DNA of 12,398 nucleotides from Verrucomicrobia bacterium UBA673 (GCA_002299785.1 DBNL01000126.1:1-12398); one strand, 5' to 3'. Positions 1-7,864 are shown, counted from the first letter of the stretch. Program-made: numbers and translations. The notes: generated by a model from the letters alone, not told the origin.

Positions 1-555
1 GAAGTTGGCGAGAAACTTGTGTCGCAGATTCGCTGGTGGGAGGATCACACGGCGTTATTTGGCTCAACGATCGACAACAACCCTTCGCCGGGAAACAAGG
101 ATGGCGGTTTGACCACGATTTTTGAAAAGAGCCTCGGCGCGGTTGCCAAGGCAGGGCAGGCGCCGTTATCTGCCGTGTACGACTATGCGGAGCCGATCGA
201 GGCCAAGGGCTTGTGTTTCATGGACACGCCCGGCAACGACCCGGTAAGCATGACGGGCCTCGTCAGCGGTGGCTGCAACGTCGGCGTGTTCACCACCGGG
301 CGCGGCAGCGTGTATGGCTGCAAACCGTCGCCGTGCATCAAGGTCGCTACCAACTCTCCGATGTACAACTGGATGGAGGAGGATATGGACATCAACGCCG
401 GCACGATTCTTGATGGCACCGAGACAGTCGGGGAGGTTGGCCGACGAATTTACGACAAGATTCTCGCCGTTGCCGGTGGCGAAAAAACTAAGAGCGAACT
501 CGCCTGCATGGGCGACGAAGAGTTCGCCCCGTGGATGCTCGGCCCAACCCTATAA
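1..555 (+). CDS. UxaA/GarD-family altronate-type dehydratase, C-terminal part (5' end outside window)
   Basis: The frame is open from base 1 to a TAA at 553-555, giving 184 residues, so the gene begins upstream; the GTG at 19 is only an internal valine codon. The protein resembles the C-terminal region of the UxaA/GarD sugar-acid dehydratase family, in which altronate or galactarate is dehydrated to a 2-keto-3-deoxy acid. Visible family-like stretches are STIDNNPSPGNKDGG near the start, LCFMDTPGNDPVSMTGL in the middle, and the Gly/Cys-rich SGGCNVGVFTTGRGS followed by GCKPSPCIKVATN. The Cys residues may serve metal binding, as expected for this metal-dependent family. The exact substrate (altronate, galactarate or another aldarate/aldonate) cannot be decided from the fragment. 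The next gene starts 38 bp downstream on the same strand, and no other sugar-acid gene is in view. Confidence 0.85.
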   Translation, partial: EVGEKLVSQIRWWEDHTALFGSTIDNNPSPGNKDGGLTTIFEKSLGAVAKAGQAPLSAVYDYAEPIEAKGLCFMDTPGNDPVSMTGLVSGGCNVGVFTTGRGSVYGCKPSPCIKVATNSPMYNWMEEDMDINAGTILDGTETVGEVGRRIYDKILAVAGGEKTKSELACMGDEEFAPWMLGPTL

Positions 556-593
556 CCGATGGATGCCACCTTAATCACAGAGGTGGGTGACGC

Positions 594-899
594 ATGATAT
601 TGCGCTGGCTTGGCTTTGGCCGCAAAGTGGCTTCGGCCAAGGCCAAGCTCATGTATAAACCCACGACAGTTCGACTCTTCATTAAGCCCTTCTGCGGTTG
701 GTGCGATGAGGTAATGGAGTGGCTTGACCGCAACAAGATCAAATACATCTCGCTCGACGTGACGTCCGACCGCGCTGCTTGGGATGAGATGGTGCGGCTG
801 AGCGGCCAGAGCAGCGCCCCTGTGATCGAGGTCGACGGAGAGATGCTAGCCGACTTTGGGGCGTCCGAGTTGGCGCAATTTTGGAACGAACTCAGTTAG
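594..899 (+). CDS. Glutaredoxin-like thiol-disulfide protein
   Basis: This encodes 101 residues with a thioredoxin-fold/glutaredoxin pattern: a first beta strand (VRLFIKPF, about 26-33), the redox motif Cys34-Gly-Trp-Cys37, a cis-proline segment Ser74-Ala-Pro76-Val, and a C-terminal helix after ADFGASEL. The family reduces protein disulfides or mixed glutathione disulfides in the cytoplasm. A dithiol CGWC is less common than the CPYC of classical glutaredoxins. The ATG at 594 is chosen because AGAGGTG (579-585) lies 8 bp upstream, the clearest Shine-Dalgarno site in the window. An internal ATG (Met20, base 651) begins closer to the conserved fold, and the first 19 residues are a basic extension without a clear signal peptide. 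lipA starts 12 bp downstream, so the two are probably co-transcribed. A role in redox or iron-sulfur support for LipA is conceivable but only inferred from position. Confidence 0.8.
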   Translation: MILRWLGFGRKVASAKAKLMYKPTTVRLFIKPFCGWCDEVMEWLDRNKIKYISLDVTSDRAAWDEMVRLSGQSSAPVIEVDGEMLADFGASELAQFWNELS

Positions 900-911
900 T
901 AATCTAAACAA

Positions 912-1793
912 ATGCCTGATACGGTCACACTTCAAAAACGCATTCCTGAATGGCTCCGGCTGAAGCTGCCAAGTAGCAGTGCTTTCACGCGTACGCGCAG
1001 TTTGCTTGGTGAGTTGAACCTGCACACGGTTTGCGAGAGTGCCAAGTGCCCGAACCACTGGGAGTGCTGGAGCAAGGGCACGGCGACGTTCATGATCGCC
1101 GGCGACCGCTGCACGCGTGCCTGTGGGTTTTGCGCGGTGAACACCGCCAAGCCGTTGCCACTCGAGGGGGACGAACCGGAGCGGGTCGCCGAGGCGACGT
1201 TCCGGATGAAACTTAAGCATGTTGTCATCACCGCCGTCGCGCGTGACGACTTGGCTGATGGCGGGGCTGCGCACTTTCAAGCGACCATCGAGGCGGTGCG
1301 CCGTCAGAATCCTGGCATCGTCATAGAGGTACTCGTTCCTGACTTTCTGAATAAGGACGCTTCTCTGCAAATGGTGCTCGATGCCAGCCCGGATATTTTC
1401 AACCACAACCTCGAGACGGTGCGGCGATTGACGCCGGCTGTGCGGTCGCGGGCCGAGTACGATCGGTCGCTCACGGTGCTGCGCAAGGCCAAGGCGTGGA
1501 GCGGCGAAACGATTTACACCAAGTCCGGCTTGATGCTTGGCCTCGGCGAGACGGAGTTGGAACTACTCGAGGCGATGGCCGACTTGCGCTTAGCCAAGTG
1601 CGACATCCTCACGCTTGGCCAATATTTGCAGCCGAGCCGCTGCCACTTGCCGGTGGTGGAGTATGTGACGCCGGGGAAGTTCGACGAGTATGGGGTCAAG
1701 GCGAGGGAGATGGGTTTCCGGCACGTGGCCAGCGGGCCGATGGTTCGCAGTTCGTACCATGCGGACGAATTCGAACTGCCGTCCAAGGCATGA
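912..1793 (+). CDS. lipA: Lipoyl synthase (radical SAM)
   Basis: This 293-residue protein has the normal length for LipA, the radical-SAM enzyme that inserts two sulfur atoms into octanoyl groups on lipoyl domains of pyruvate and 2-oxoglutarate dehydrogenases and the glycine-cleavage H protein. Both iron-sulfur cluster motifs are present: the auxiliary cluster cysteines in CESAKCPNHWEC (Cys41, Cys46, Cys52) and the radical-SAM motif CTRACGFC (Cys67, Cys71, Cys74). The C-terminal RSSY motif (Arg279-Ser-Ser281-Tyr), which supplies the serine ligand to the auxiliary cluster, is intact. Other family stretches are TAVARDDLADGGA, NHNLETV and KSGLMLGLGE. The ATG at 912 has no clear ribosome-binding site but gives the expected N-terminus. 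No lipB is in the window. The lptA-like gene follows after only 10 bp, including eight consecutive T. Confidence 0.97.
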   Translation: MPDTVTLQKRIPEWLRLKLPSSSAFTRTRSLLGELNLHTVCESAKCPNHWECWSKGTATFMIAGDRCTRACGFCAVNTAKPLPLEGDEPERVAEATFRMKLKHVVITAVARDDLADGGAAHFQATIEAVRRQNPGIVIEVLVPDFLNKDASLQMVLDASPDIFNHNLETVRRLTPAVRSRAEYDRSLTVLRKAKAWSGETIYTKSGLMLGLGETELELLEAMADLRLAKCDILTLGQYLQPSRCHLPVVEYVTPGKFDEYGVKAREMGFRHVASGPMVRSSYHADEFELPSKA

Positions 1794-1803
1794 TTTTTTT
1801 TCG

Positions 1804-3765
1804 ATGTCGCGCAGTAAAACCTTTGCAAGGCCTCGCGTCGATTTCACACTCGCCTCAGTCGTGTTGTCGAAGACGCAATGGTTGATCCCTGTTTTTTTAG
1901 CGTGTCTTGTTGCCGTCAAGCCAAGCCAGACTCTTGGCCAGACACCGGCGAGCACCGGGCAGTTTCGTATCACTGAAAAGTCTGCTGACAGTCTTCGCAC
2001 CTCCATCCTCACTGGCACCGATTCGGTTTTGGTGGGCGGCACGTTGACGTTGACCGATCCGCGGTTGGTCACAGTCACCGACGATGGGAAAACGAATCTC
2101 GTCTTCACCGCCAGCGAGTGCTTTTACGATCAGGACAAAAAAACAATCCGTTCGCCCGGCGAACTCTCGCTCTCCACGGGCGATGGTCAGATGCAACTCA
2201 AGGGCGTCGGCTTTTCCGGGAACCTAGCCGGGCCGACGCTGAGTGTGTTCGGCAGCGTCGAAGCCAGGTTGGACAAAAAAAACCGCTTGCCGTTTGGTCA
2301 AGCTCAGCAAAAAACGGATGCACCCAGCGGCGAGCCGGAGTTGGTTCAAATCACTTCGCGCCAATTTGAACTCGAGCCGGGCCAAGCGCTTTTTAGCGGC
2401 TCAGTTTTGGTGAAGGATGCCGACGGCATCTTGAGCAGCGACTCGATTTCGGTTGGAATGAGGGCGAACGACTGGGAGGTGCAAAAGATCAGCGCGGCTG
2501 GCAGTGTGGCGCTACAAGCTGAGCAAATCAAAACCACCAGCGAGCAGGCTGACTACGACCTGCTCTCCGGTTTGATTGTGCTCAAGGGGAACCCAAACTG
2601 GACGATGAGCGAGAGATCCGGTCGGGCCAATCTGTTGATGATTCATCGCGACTCGCAAACTGTGAACGCCGAGGGGGATGTTTACATGAAACTCCCGGCG
2701 GGCGCCAAGGGGGAGGGTGGATTTCTGGATTTTAAGGGGCGGAAAAATGAGCCGTTGAAGGCCGTCGAAGGGCGGTTTCTCGAAATCTACTCCAATATTT
2801 TTTTATTTCAGTCTCCAACCGAGGATAACATCGGCTTCGCCCGATACATCGGCGCGGTACGGGTGACTCGTGGCGACGGGCAGTTGCAATGCAGTTTTTT
2901 GAATGTGCGCTTGGTCAAGAGTGGCGCGGAATCCGTAAACGCCGAAATCGGCGTCAAGCTTGCTCAGGGAGGGGATCAACTCACAGCGCAGACGGCGACT
3001 TACGATTTGGGGCAAAAAACAATTCAGTTGCGAGGAGAACCCAAATGGAAGCTGGGAGCGCAAAGCGGCGAGGCGCGCTTGGTCGAATTGTCTCCGGACA
3101 ACGGAGTCTTCCGGGCGAGCGGAAGAGTGAAGATGCAGCTACCCCAACCCAAGGGTGATGCCCGGTTTCTGTTGCCGGCCAAAACGGAACCAAGCGGCAA
3201 GCCGCTGTTGATTGTATGCGATTTGTTCGAGTATCGGCAGGCTGATGAGACCAAGGGATTGGACTCGGCGACGTTCACCGGCAACGTGGTGTTGAGCGGC
3301 GACGAAGGGTTGAGGGTTCTGGCTCAAAATGTTGTGGCCGGAACCAACCCGGAAGGTGTGGGATTGGTTTCGCTGGATGCATTCGGCGACTTGGACGTAT
3401 CAACGACCGGCGAAAACGCGATGAGGTACGTGGCCGACCGCTTGGTTTATTCCACGGCGGATGAGACGATGCGCTTGACAGGTAAGCCGAGTGTGGAGAT
3501 CCGGACGCGGTTGGAGGGCGCGGAGGTGGTTGCGCTTGGCCAAGCGGCAATTTACAACTTTGGCACTGGTTTGTTGCGCCTTACAGGCGACCCGGTGCTC
3601 AAGACCGCCGAGGGCGAGTTGCGCGGCAGGGAGGTTGTATTTGATCAACAAACCAAGCGGCTCAAGGCAATCGGCCGCTGGAAGATGACGCTAAATCCGA
3701 AGACGATCGCAAAAATGCTGGAAGGGAGCCAAAAACAGGGAGAGATGAGAACAGGGACAAGATGA
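1804..3765 (+). CDS. Large multi-module LptA/OstA-like LPS transport protein
   Basis: The predicted product is 653 residues from ATG 1804. Its N-terminus carries a hydrophobic segment (WLIPVFLACLVAV) ending near TLGQ-TP, which looks like a signal peptide, so the mature protein is probably periplasmic. The rest is a series of beta-rich OstA/LptC-type units at about residues 55-160, 183-300, 318-446 and 467-633. A recurring core alternates a YD/YN turn with L-x-G-x-P: GLIVLKGNPNW, KTIQLRGEPKW and GLLRLTGDPVL. Known LptA proteins are roughly 180 residues and oligomerise into a bridge carrying LPS from the inner membrane to LptD. This protein is more than three times longer. The gene ends in an ATGA overlap with lptB, strongly supporting an LPS-transport role. 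GTG 1861 or TTG 1864 would give a more typical short signal peptide; neither they nor ATG 1804 have a good ribosome-binding site. An LptC-like contribution cannot be excluded. Confidence 0.85.
   Translation: MSRSKTFARPRVDFTLASVVLSKTQWLIPVFLACLVAVKPSQTLGQTPASTGQFRITEKSADSLRTSILTGTDSVLVGGTLTLTDPRLVTVTDDGKTNLVFTASECFYDQDKKTIRSPGELSLSTGDGQMQLKGVGFSGNLAGPTLSVFGSVEARLDKKNRLPFGQAQQKTDAPSGEPELVQITSRQFELEPGQALFSGSVLVKDADGILSSDSISVGMRANDWEVQKISAAGSVALQAEQIKTTSEQADYDLLSGLIVLKGNPNWTMSERSGRANLLMIHRDSQTVNAEGDVYMKLPAGAKGEGGFLDFKGRKNEPLKAVEGRFLEIYSNIFLFQSPTEDNIGFARYIGAVRVTRGDGQLQCSFLNVRLVKSGAESVNAEIGVKLAQGGDQLTAQTATYDLGQKTIQLRGEPKWKLGAQSGEARLVELSPDNGVFRASGRVKMQLPQPKGDARFLLPAKTEPSGKPLLIVCDLFEYRQADETKGLDSATFTGNVVLSGDEGLRVLAQNVVAGTNPEGVGLVSLDAFGDLDVSTTGENAMRYVADRLVYSTADETMRLTGKPSVEIRTRLEGAEVVALGQAAIYNFGTGLLRLTGDPVLKTAEGELRGREVVFDQQTKRLKAIGRWKMTLNPKTIAKMLEGSQKQGEMRTGTR
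3533..3546. repeat. 14-bp palindrome CGCTTGGCCAAGCG (copy 1)
   Basis: Perfect palindrome inside the lptA-like gene, read in the Leu-Gly-Gln frame. Confidence 0.9.
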
Positions 3766-4484
3766 GTTTGCTCGAGGCAAAGGGCTTGGCCAAGGCGTAT
3801 AAAAAACGGCGTGTGGTCAATGGGGTGACGTTCTCCGTGTCGCCAGGGGAGATCGTCGGCCTGCTGGGCCCGAACGGCGCGGGCAAGACGACCTCGTTCA
3901 ACATGATCGTTGGACTTGTGAAGCCGGAAGATGGCGAGGTGATGTTCGAGGGCAAGTCGATTGGCAACTTGCCCATGCACCAGCGGGCACGGTTGGGTAT
4001 CGGCTACCTGACGCAGGAGCCGTCAGTGTTTCGCAAGTTGACGGTGGAGCAGAATATTTTGGCTATCCTTGAGGTCTGCACATCCGACAAGCTGGAGCAA
4101 AAGGCCCGGCTCAAGTCTCTACTCGAGGAACTCGATTTGACCCCCTTGGCCCGGAGCAAGGCTTACACACTGAGCGGCGGCGAGAAGCGTAGGCTCGAGA
4201 TCACCCGGGCTTTGGTGACCAGTCCGCGGATGCTGCTACTCGACGAACCGTTCAGCGGGATTGACCCGATCGCGGTATACGAGGTGCAGAAGATTTTGCG
4301 TAAACTCAAGGAGCGGCGGATGGGCATCCTTATCACCGACCACAATGTCCGTGAGACGCTCAAGCTTGTCGACCGTGCCTATATCATTCATAAGGGGGAG
4401 GTTCGGTGCGAGGGCAAGGCGGATCTTCTCGTAGCCGATCCCGTCGCACGGGAAATCTATCTTGGCCCCGAGTTCAATTTATAG
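3762..4484 (+). CDS. lptB: LPS export ABC transporter ATP-binding protein
   Basis: This 240-residue ABC ATPase has the usual LptB length. The full set of nucleotide-binding motifs is visible: Walker A GPNGAGKT (36-43), the Q-loop region GYLTQEPSVF (81-90), signature LSGGE (137-141) followed by KRRLEITRAL, Walker B MLLLDEP (157-163), and H-loop His194 in ITDHNVRETL. The GYLTQEPSVFRKLTVEQN and DEPFSGIDPIAV stretches are characteristic of LptB rather than of the related branched-chain amino-acid transporter ATPases. LptB is the cytoplasmic ATPase that, with LptF and LptG, extracts LPS from the inner membrane. Neither lptF nor lptG is present here. The ATG overlaps the lptA-like stop codon (ATGA at 3762-3765), implying translational coupling, and hprK starts one base after its TAG. 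Confidence 0.95.
   Translation: MSLLEAKGLAKAYKKRRVVNGVTFSVSPGEIVGLLGPNGAGKTTSFNMIVGLVKPEDGEVMFEGKSIGNLPMHQRARLGIGYLTQEPSVFRKLTVEQNILAILEVCTSDKLEQKARLKSLLEELDLTPLARSKAYTLSGGEKRRLEITRALVTSPRMLLLDEPFSGIDPIAVYEVQKILRKLKERRMGILITDHNVRETLKLVDRAYIIHKGEVRCEGKADLLVADPVAREIYLGPEFNL
3785..3794. repeat. 10-bp palindrome CTTGGCCAAG (copy 2)
   Basis: Exact core near the start of lptB, read as Leu-Ala-Lys. Confidence 0.9.
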
Positions 4485-4485
4485 C

Positions 4486-5457
4486 ATGGCGACGAAGAGA
4501 AAACCCACGCGTGAGAAGATCACGACCGAGCGATTCTTCAGGGAACAGGCTGAGCCGTTGCAAATGAAGCTGATCGCCGGAGGGAACGGTCTGGGGCGGA
4601 CGATCATCGAGCCGACCGTTAATCGTCCAAGCCTAGCGTTGGCTGGCTTCACCAAGTATATAGCCTTCAAGCGCATCCAAGTGATCGGCAACGCAGAGGC
4701 CTATTATCTCAAGTCGCTTTCGGTGCAGGATCGCATCAAGCGCTACAGGAAGCTTTGCTCGTATAAGATTCCTTGCATAGTGTTCACGCGAAACCTGCGA
4801 ATCGACCGGGAGCTAAAAGCGATTGCAAACGAGATTGGCGTGCCTATTTTTCACACGCCAATGGTGACCATGCGATTCGTGAACCTGGCCACGATAGAAT
4901 TGGATCTGCTCTTTGCACCGCGCGTAACTACACAGGGAAGCATGGTGGACGTACACGGGGTCGGGGTGCTTATTCGTGGCGAGAGCGGCATCGGCAAGAG
5001 TGAGACCGTGCTGGAGTTGATAGAGCGGGGGTACAGCTTGGTCGCTGATGATGTCACGAAAATGACACTACTCGATGGCCGCGAGATCGTTGGCACCAGT
5101 TCGGAGTTGGCCCGAAACCACATGGAGGTGCGCGGCATCGGCATCATCAACGTCGCAGCCATGTTCGGCGCCAAGAGTGTGCGAACGGAAAAACGGCTGG
5201 ACTTGGTCATATCGCTAAAGGCGTGGAAGGACGTCAAGGATATCGACCGGCTAGGACTGGATGAGGACTATATGAGAATCCTCGGGATCAAGGTGAGGAA
5301 AATCAGCATCCCCGTCCGTCCAGGCCGCAACTTGGCCCGTCTGATCGAGGTGGCCGCACTGAGCACCAAGTTGAGTGCGTCGGGATATAACCCGGCACGG
5401 GAACTAAACGACCGGTTGATCGCCTCGATGACATCGGGCAAGTCCAGTGACAAATGA
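4486..5457 (+). CDS. hprK: HPr kinase/phosphorylase
   Basis: The product is 323 residues, about the normal size of HprK/P, the enzyme that phosphorylates and dephosphorylates a serine of the phosphocarrier HPr. The N-terminal domain (about 1-135) is followed by the kinase domain with the conserved DVHG (His157), P-loop GESGIGKS (165-172), acidic pair Asp188-Asp189 in LVADDVTKM, and the HprK signature MEVRGIGIINV (213-223). The C-terminal IPVRPGRNLARLIEVAA is also typical. ATG 4486 is preferred; a TTG at 4462 is in frame but lies inside lptB and adds eight residues without support. There is no evident ribosome-binding site, so coupling to lptB (stop one base upstream) is likely. No ptsH, ptsI or rapZ is in the window. 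In Gram-negatives that lack carbon-catabolite repression through CcpA, HprK function is less well defined, so the physiological role is open. Confidence 0.95.
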   Translation: MATKRKPTREKITTERFFREQAEPLQMKLIAGGNGLGRTIIEPTVNRPSLALAGFTKYIAFKRIQVIGNAEAYYLKSLSVQDRIKRYRKLCSYKIPCIVFTRNLRIDRELKAIANEIGVPIFHTPMVTMRFVNLATIELDLLFAPRVTTQGSMVDVHGVGVLIRGESGIGKSETVLELIERGYSLVADDVTKMTLLDGREIVGTSSELARNHMEVRGIGIINVAAMFGAKSVRTEKRLDLVISLKAWKDVKDIDRLGLDEDYMRILGIKVRKISIPVRPGRNLARLIEVAALSTKLSASGYNPARELNDRLIASMTSGKSSDK

Positions 5458-5843
5458 GCAAAGACACCAAACCAAAGGACGCTGGGAAATCCGACTCATG
5501 GGTGCCCAAGGACTTGATCAGCGAGGTTAAGTCATTCGCCAACAAGGAGGGCAAACAAATGGTCGGCTTTGTCCGGAGTGCCATTCGAACCGTGGTGAAC
5601 CCCGACTCGGATCAAGCGGCAGAAAAACCATCCCCGACGGAGCCAGATACGGGCGAGTTGATGTTATCAGCGCAGTCAGTTGAAATATTGAAAACCGCCT
5701 CCGAGGCGAGCGGAATGCCTCCAGAAAAACTTTTGGAAGAGTGCATAGCACGATCGTTGAGCGATGTGGTTCATGAGGCGGAAGCCCTGCGCGGCGCGGC
5801 CCGGGCCAAACTGGAGAATCTAAAAAATCAAGCCGGTCACTGA
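5454..5843 (+). CDS. Uncharacterised small protein with two ribbon-helix-helix-like segments
   Basis: This encodes 129 residues and I do not recognise the family. The start ATG overlaps the hprK stop (ATGA at 5454-5457), so it is probably the last gene of the operon. Two stretches have the spacing of ribbon-helix-helix or related short helical DNA-binding units: WVPKDLISEVKSFANKEGK continuing to FVRSAIRTVV (about 16-48), and LMLSAQSVEILKTASEASG continuing to LLEECIARSLSDVV (about 69-106). A Pro/Glu-rich, probably disordered linker (49-68) separates them, and a charged helix (106-126) ends the protein. There is no signal peptide or membrane segment. The resemblance is by eye only; a purely structural helical protein is equally possible. 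The last 7 bp overlap the 3' end of moeA on the other strand. Confidence 0.7.
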   Translation: MSKDTKPKDAGKSDSWVPKDLISEVKSFANKEGKQMVGFVRSAIRTVVNPDSDQAAEKPSPTEPDTGELMLSAQSVEILKTASEASGMPPEKLLEECIARSLSDVVHEAEALRGAARAKLENLKNQAGH

Positions 5844-7093
5844 TCGATCGGGATGACTTCGATCCTCTCGCCCTTAGCCAAGCGGGACTTGGGCGGCAAA
5901 TCAACGAGGCCATTGGCTTTGGCCAAGCTGCCTAGCATGTGTGAGCGCTGCCCCCCGGCGCTTCGGACAAGCCCCTGATCGTCGATCGTCACCCGCGCAA
6001 AATGCCGTCGATCGCCCCTGTTAATCATCTCGTCAACCAAGCGACCCGGCCGCTTGGCCAAGCGCCAGCCCCGCGCCCCCTGCATGTTCAACAGGGCGGG
6101 CCGAACCATCATCAGGTACGTGACAAGGGCCGAAACCGGATTGCCCGGCAGTCCAAATACCGGCTTGCCCCTGACTTGGCCAAGCACAAATGGCTTGCCC
6201 GGCTTGATGGCGATTTTCCAGAAATCCACCGAACCACCGAGTAGTTCGATAGCCGGCTTTACATGGTCGTGATCACCCACCGACACGGCACCGGAGGTCA
6301 CGACAACATCATTTTCCGCGAAAGCCATCTCTAAGGCGGCGACCGTGTCATCGAGGGAGTCCGGCACGATGGGATAAGGGGTGGGCTCGGCGTTCACTCT
6401 TACCACGAGCGAGTCTAGCATGGCTCGATTACTCTCATATATTTTGCCGGGTTTCAGGCCGCGGGGCGGCTCGGTCAACTCGCTACCGGTTGCCAACAGC
6501 CCAACCCTTGGCCTGCGGCCGACTTCAACTCGATCATAGCCTGACGCAGCCAGTAACCCGATTGAGCCAGCCGTTATTCGGGCACCCGCAGTGAACACCA
6601 CGTCGCCTTTCCGAACATCCTCGCCTTTCAGTCGGATATTTTCCCATGGCTTGACCCGCTCGTTGCAGAGGATGGTTGCGCCATCTCCGGAAGTTGAGCG
6701 GCAATCCTCCTGCATGATGACCGCATCCGCGCCGTCCGGGATTGGCGAGCCGGTGTAAAGTTTCATGCAGGTTTCGCTTGCAACTGAGTCCGCCGGAAAA
6801 GTCCCGGCGGGGATCACTCCAACGCACATCAAACCAACGGGCGAGTCAGCGGTGGCGCTCTTCAAGTCGCAACTCTTGACGGCATACCCATCCATGGCTG
6901 AATTGTCGAAGCCGGGCAACGATACCTTCGCCCTCGCGTCCGAAGCGGCGAAGCGACCCTCGGCGTCGTTAAGAGAGATGGTTTCGCCGCCAAGCTTGGG
7001 CGTGGCGGCGAGTGATCGTTCAATGGCTTCTTCAAGCGACAACATTCGGTGGGGATTGTTGCCCTTATCATCGGGGGAATCAAACCCACTCAT
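5837..7093 (-). CDS. moeA: Molybdopterin molybdenumtransferase
   Basis: This 418-residue protein has the normal length and domain order of MoeA, which inserts molybdate into adenylylated molybdopterin to make molybdenum cofactor. Recognisable stretches are PGFDNSAMDGYAV (60-72), the GSPIPDGADAVIMQED block (115-130), VGLLATGSEL (197-205), the SGAVSVGDHDHVKP segment (267-280), FWKIAIKPGKPF, and the cofactor-binding-domain motif GLPGNPVSAL (314-323). Domain IV follows to the C-terminus. The ATG at 7091-7093 has only a weak purine stretch upstream (GGCGG). The gene is divergent from ubiE/menG across 60 bp and convergent with the small gene at 5454, sharing 7 bp with it. No other moa/mob gene or molybdoenzyme is in view. 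Two exact and two one-mismatch copies of the CTTGGCCAAG palindrome fall inside it. Confidence 0.95.
   Translation of the reverse strand: MSGFDSPDDKGNNPHRMLSLEEAIERSLAATPKLGGETISLNDAEGRFAASDARAKVSLPGFDNSAMDGYAVKSCDLKSATADSPVGLMCVGVIPAGTFPADSVASETCMKLYTGSPIPDGADAVIMQEDCRSTSGDGATILCNERVKPWENIRLKGEDVRKGDVVFTAGARITAGSIGLLAASGYDRVEVGRRPRVGLLATGSELTEPPRGLKPGKIYESNRAMLDSLVVRVNAEPTPYPIVPDSLDDTVAALEMAFAENDVVVTSGAVSVGDHDHVKPAIELLGGSVDFWKIAIKPGKPFVLGQVRGKPVFGLPGNPVSALVTYLMMVRPALLNMQGARGWRLAKRPGRLVDEMINRGDRRHFARVTIDDQGLVRSAGGQRSHMLGSLAKANGLVDLPPKSRLAKGERIEVIPIDQ
6051..6064. repeat. 14-bp palindrome CGCTTGGCCAAGCG (copy 3)
   Basis: Perfect 14-bp form inside moeA, read on the minus strand as Arg-Leu-Ala-Lys-Arg. 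Confidence 0.9.
6175..6184. repeat. 10-bp palindrome CTTGGCCAAG (copy 4)
   Basis: Exact core inside moeA, read on the minus strand in the Leu-Gly-Gln frame. Confidence 0.9.
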
Positions 7094-7153
7094 CGTGCCG
7101 CCGGTAAGATTTGCTGGTGAACAGACAAGGGGGGTGATACTTATCGACGCCCC

Positions 7154-7864
7154 GTGGGAACATCGAGCGATTCAACCAGCCACACTCAAAAAGTCGACCG
7201 ATTGTTCGGCGCGATCGCTGTACGGTACAATCTCGTCAACGACATACAGAGCCTCGGACTGCATCGGGTTTGGAAGCGGCGTGTGGTCGCCCTTGCGAAT
7301 CTCAATGAAGGTGAAACGGGGCTGGATTTATGCTGCGGAACTGGTGACATCGCCATCGGCTTGGCCAAGAGGGGAGGCTCGATTGTTGGGATGGATCTAA
7401 ACCGCCCCATGCTGAACCAAGCCGCCGCCCGCTTGGCCAAGCGCGGGGAAAAAAGCGTCAGTCTTGCCCAGGCGGATGCATTGAATCTTCCGCTTGGGGA
7501 TCACACTCTTGACTTGGTGACGATCGGATACGGGCTGAGAAACCTTGCCAACATGGAAGACGGTCTTCGGGAGATCACCCGCGTCCTGAAACCGGGAGGG
7601 CGACTGCTGATTCTTGATTTTGGGAAGCCGACCAATCGGTTGCTGCGATCGTCTTATTATCTATACCTTGCGTGGATGCTGCCTGTTTTTGGATGGCTCT
7701 GCTGTGGCAACGCATCCGCCTATGCTTATATACTGGACTCCCTAAAAAAATATCCCGCGCAAAAAGGAGTGGAGGCCAAGCTGAGTTTTCTGGGTTATAA
7801 ATCAGTTCAAATAATAGATATAATGGGAGGGGCAATGAGTATTCATATTGCGATTAGACAATGA
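7154..7864 (+). CDS. ubiE/menG: Demethylmenaquinone/ubiquinone C-methyltransferase
   Basis: This 236-residue class I SAM-dependent methyltransferase belongs to the UbiE/MenG family, which performs the C-methylation in menaquinone or ubiquinone synthesis. Family evidence is the N-terminal VRYNLVNDIQSLGLHRVWKR (about 23-42), SAM motif I in LDLCCGTGDIA (57-67), an acidic motif II residue (GMDLN, Asp81), the family stretch IGYGLRN (124-130), and LKPGGRLLILDFGKP (145-159). The start is GTG 7154; no ATG is available upstream of the conserved region. The purine-rich AAGGGGGGTGA (7127-7137) lies 16 bp before it, further than normal. Codons after about base 7740 become AT-rich, unlike the rest of the gene. 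Whether the substrate is demethylmenaquinone or a ubiquinone precursor is not decided; menaquinone is likelier if the host is verrucomicrobial. Confidence 0.92.
   Translation: MGTSSDSTSHTQKVDRLFGAIAVRYNLVNDIQSLGLHRVWKRRVVALANLNEGETGLDLCCGTGDIAIGLAKRGGSIVGMDLNRPMLNQAAARLAKRGEKSVSLAQADALNLPLGDHTLDLVTIGYGLRNLANMEDGLREITRVLKPGGRLLILDFGKPTNRLLRSSYYLYLAWMLPVFGWLCCGNASAYAYILDSLKKYPAQKGVEAKLSFLGYKSVQIIDIMGGAMSIHIAIRQ
7360..7369. repeat. 10-bp palindrome CTTGGCCAAG (copy 5)
   Basis: Exact core in ubiE/menG just after SAM motif I, read as Leu-Ala-Lys. Confidence 0.9.
7430..7443. repeat. 14-bp palindrome CGCTTGGCCAAGCG (copy 6)
   Basis: Perfect 14-bp form in ubiE/menG, 60 bp after copy 5, read as Arg-Leu-Ala-Lys-Arg. 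Confidence 0.9.

Noticed and set aside
1690..1803. Upstream ATG extension of the lptA-like gene into lipA
   Set aside because: It lies inside lipA in another frame and would bury the signal peptide behind 38 unrelated residues.
4462..4485. TTG start for hprK inside lptB
   Set aside because: It only adds eight residues with no family support, while ATG 4486 fits directly.
7094..7153. Molybdenum-cofactor riboswitch before moeA
   Set aside because: The 60-bp divergent gap is too short, and no matching structured element was seen.
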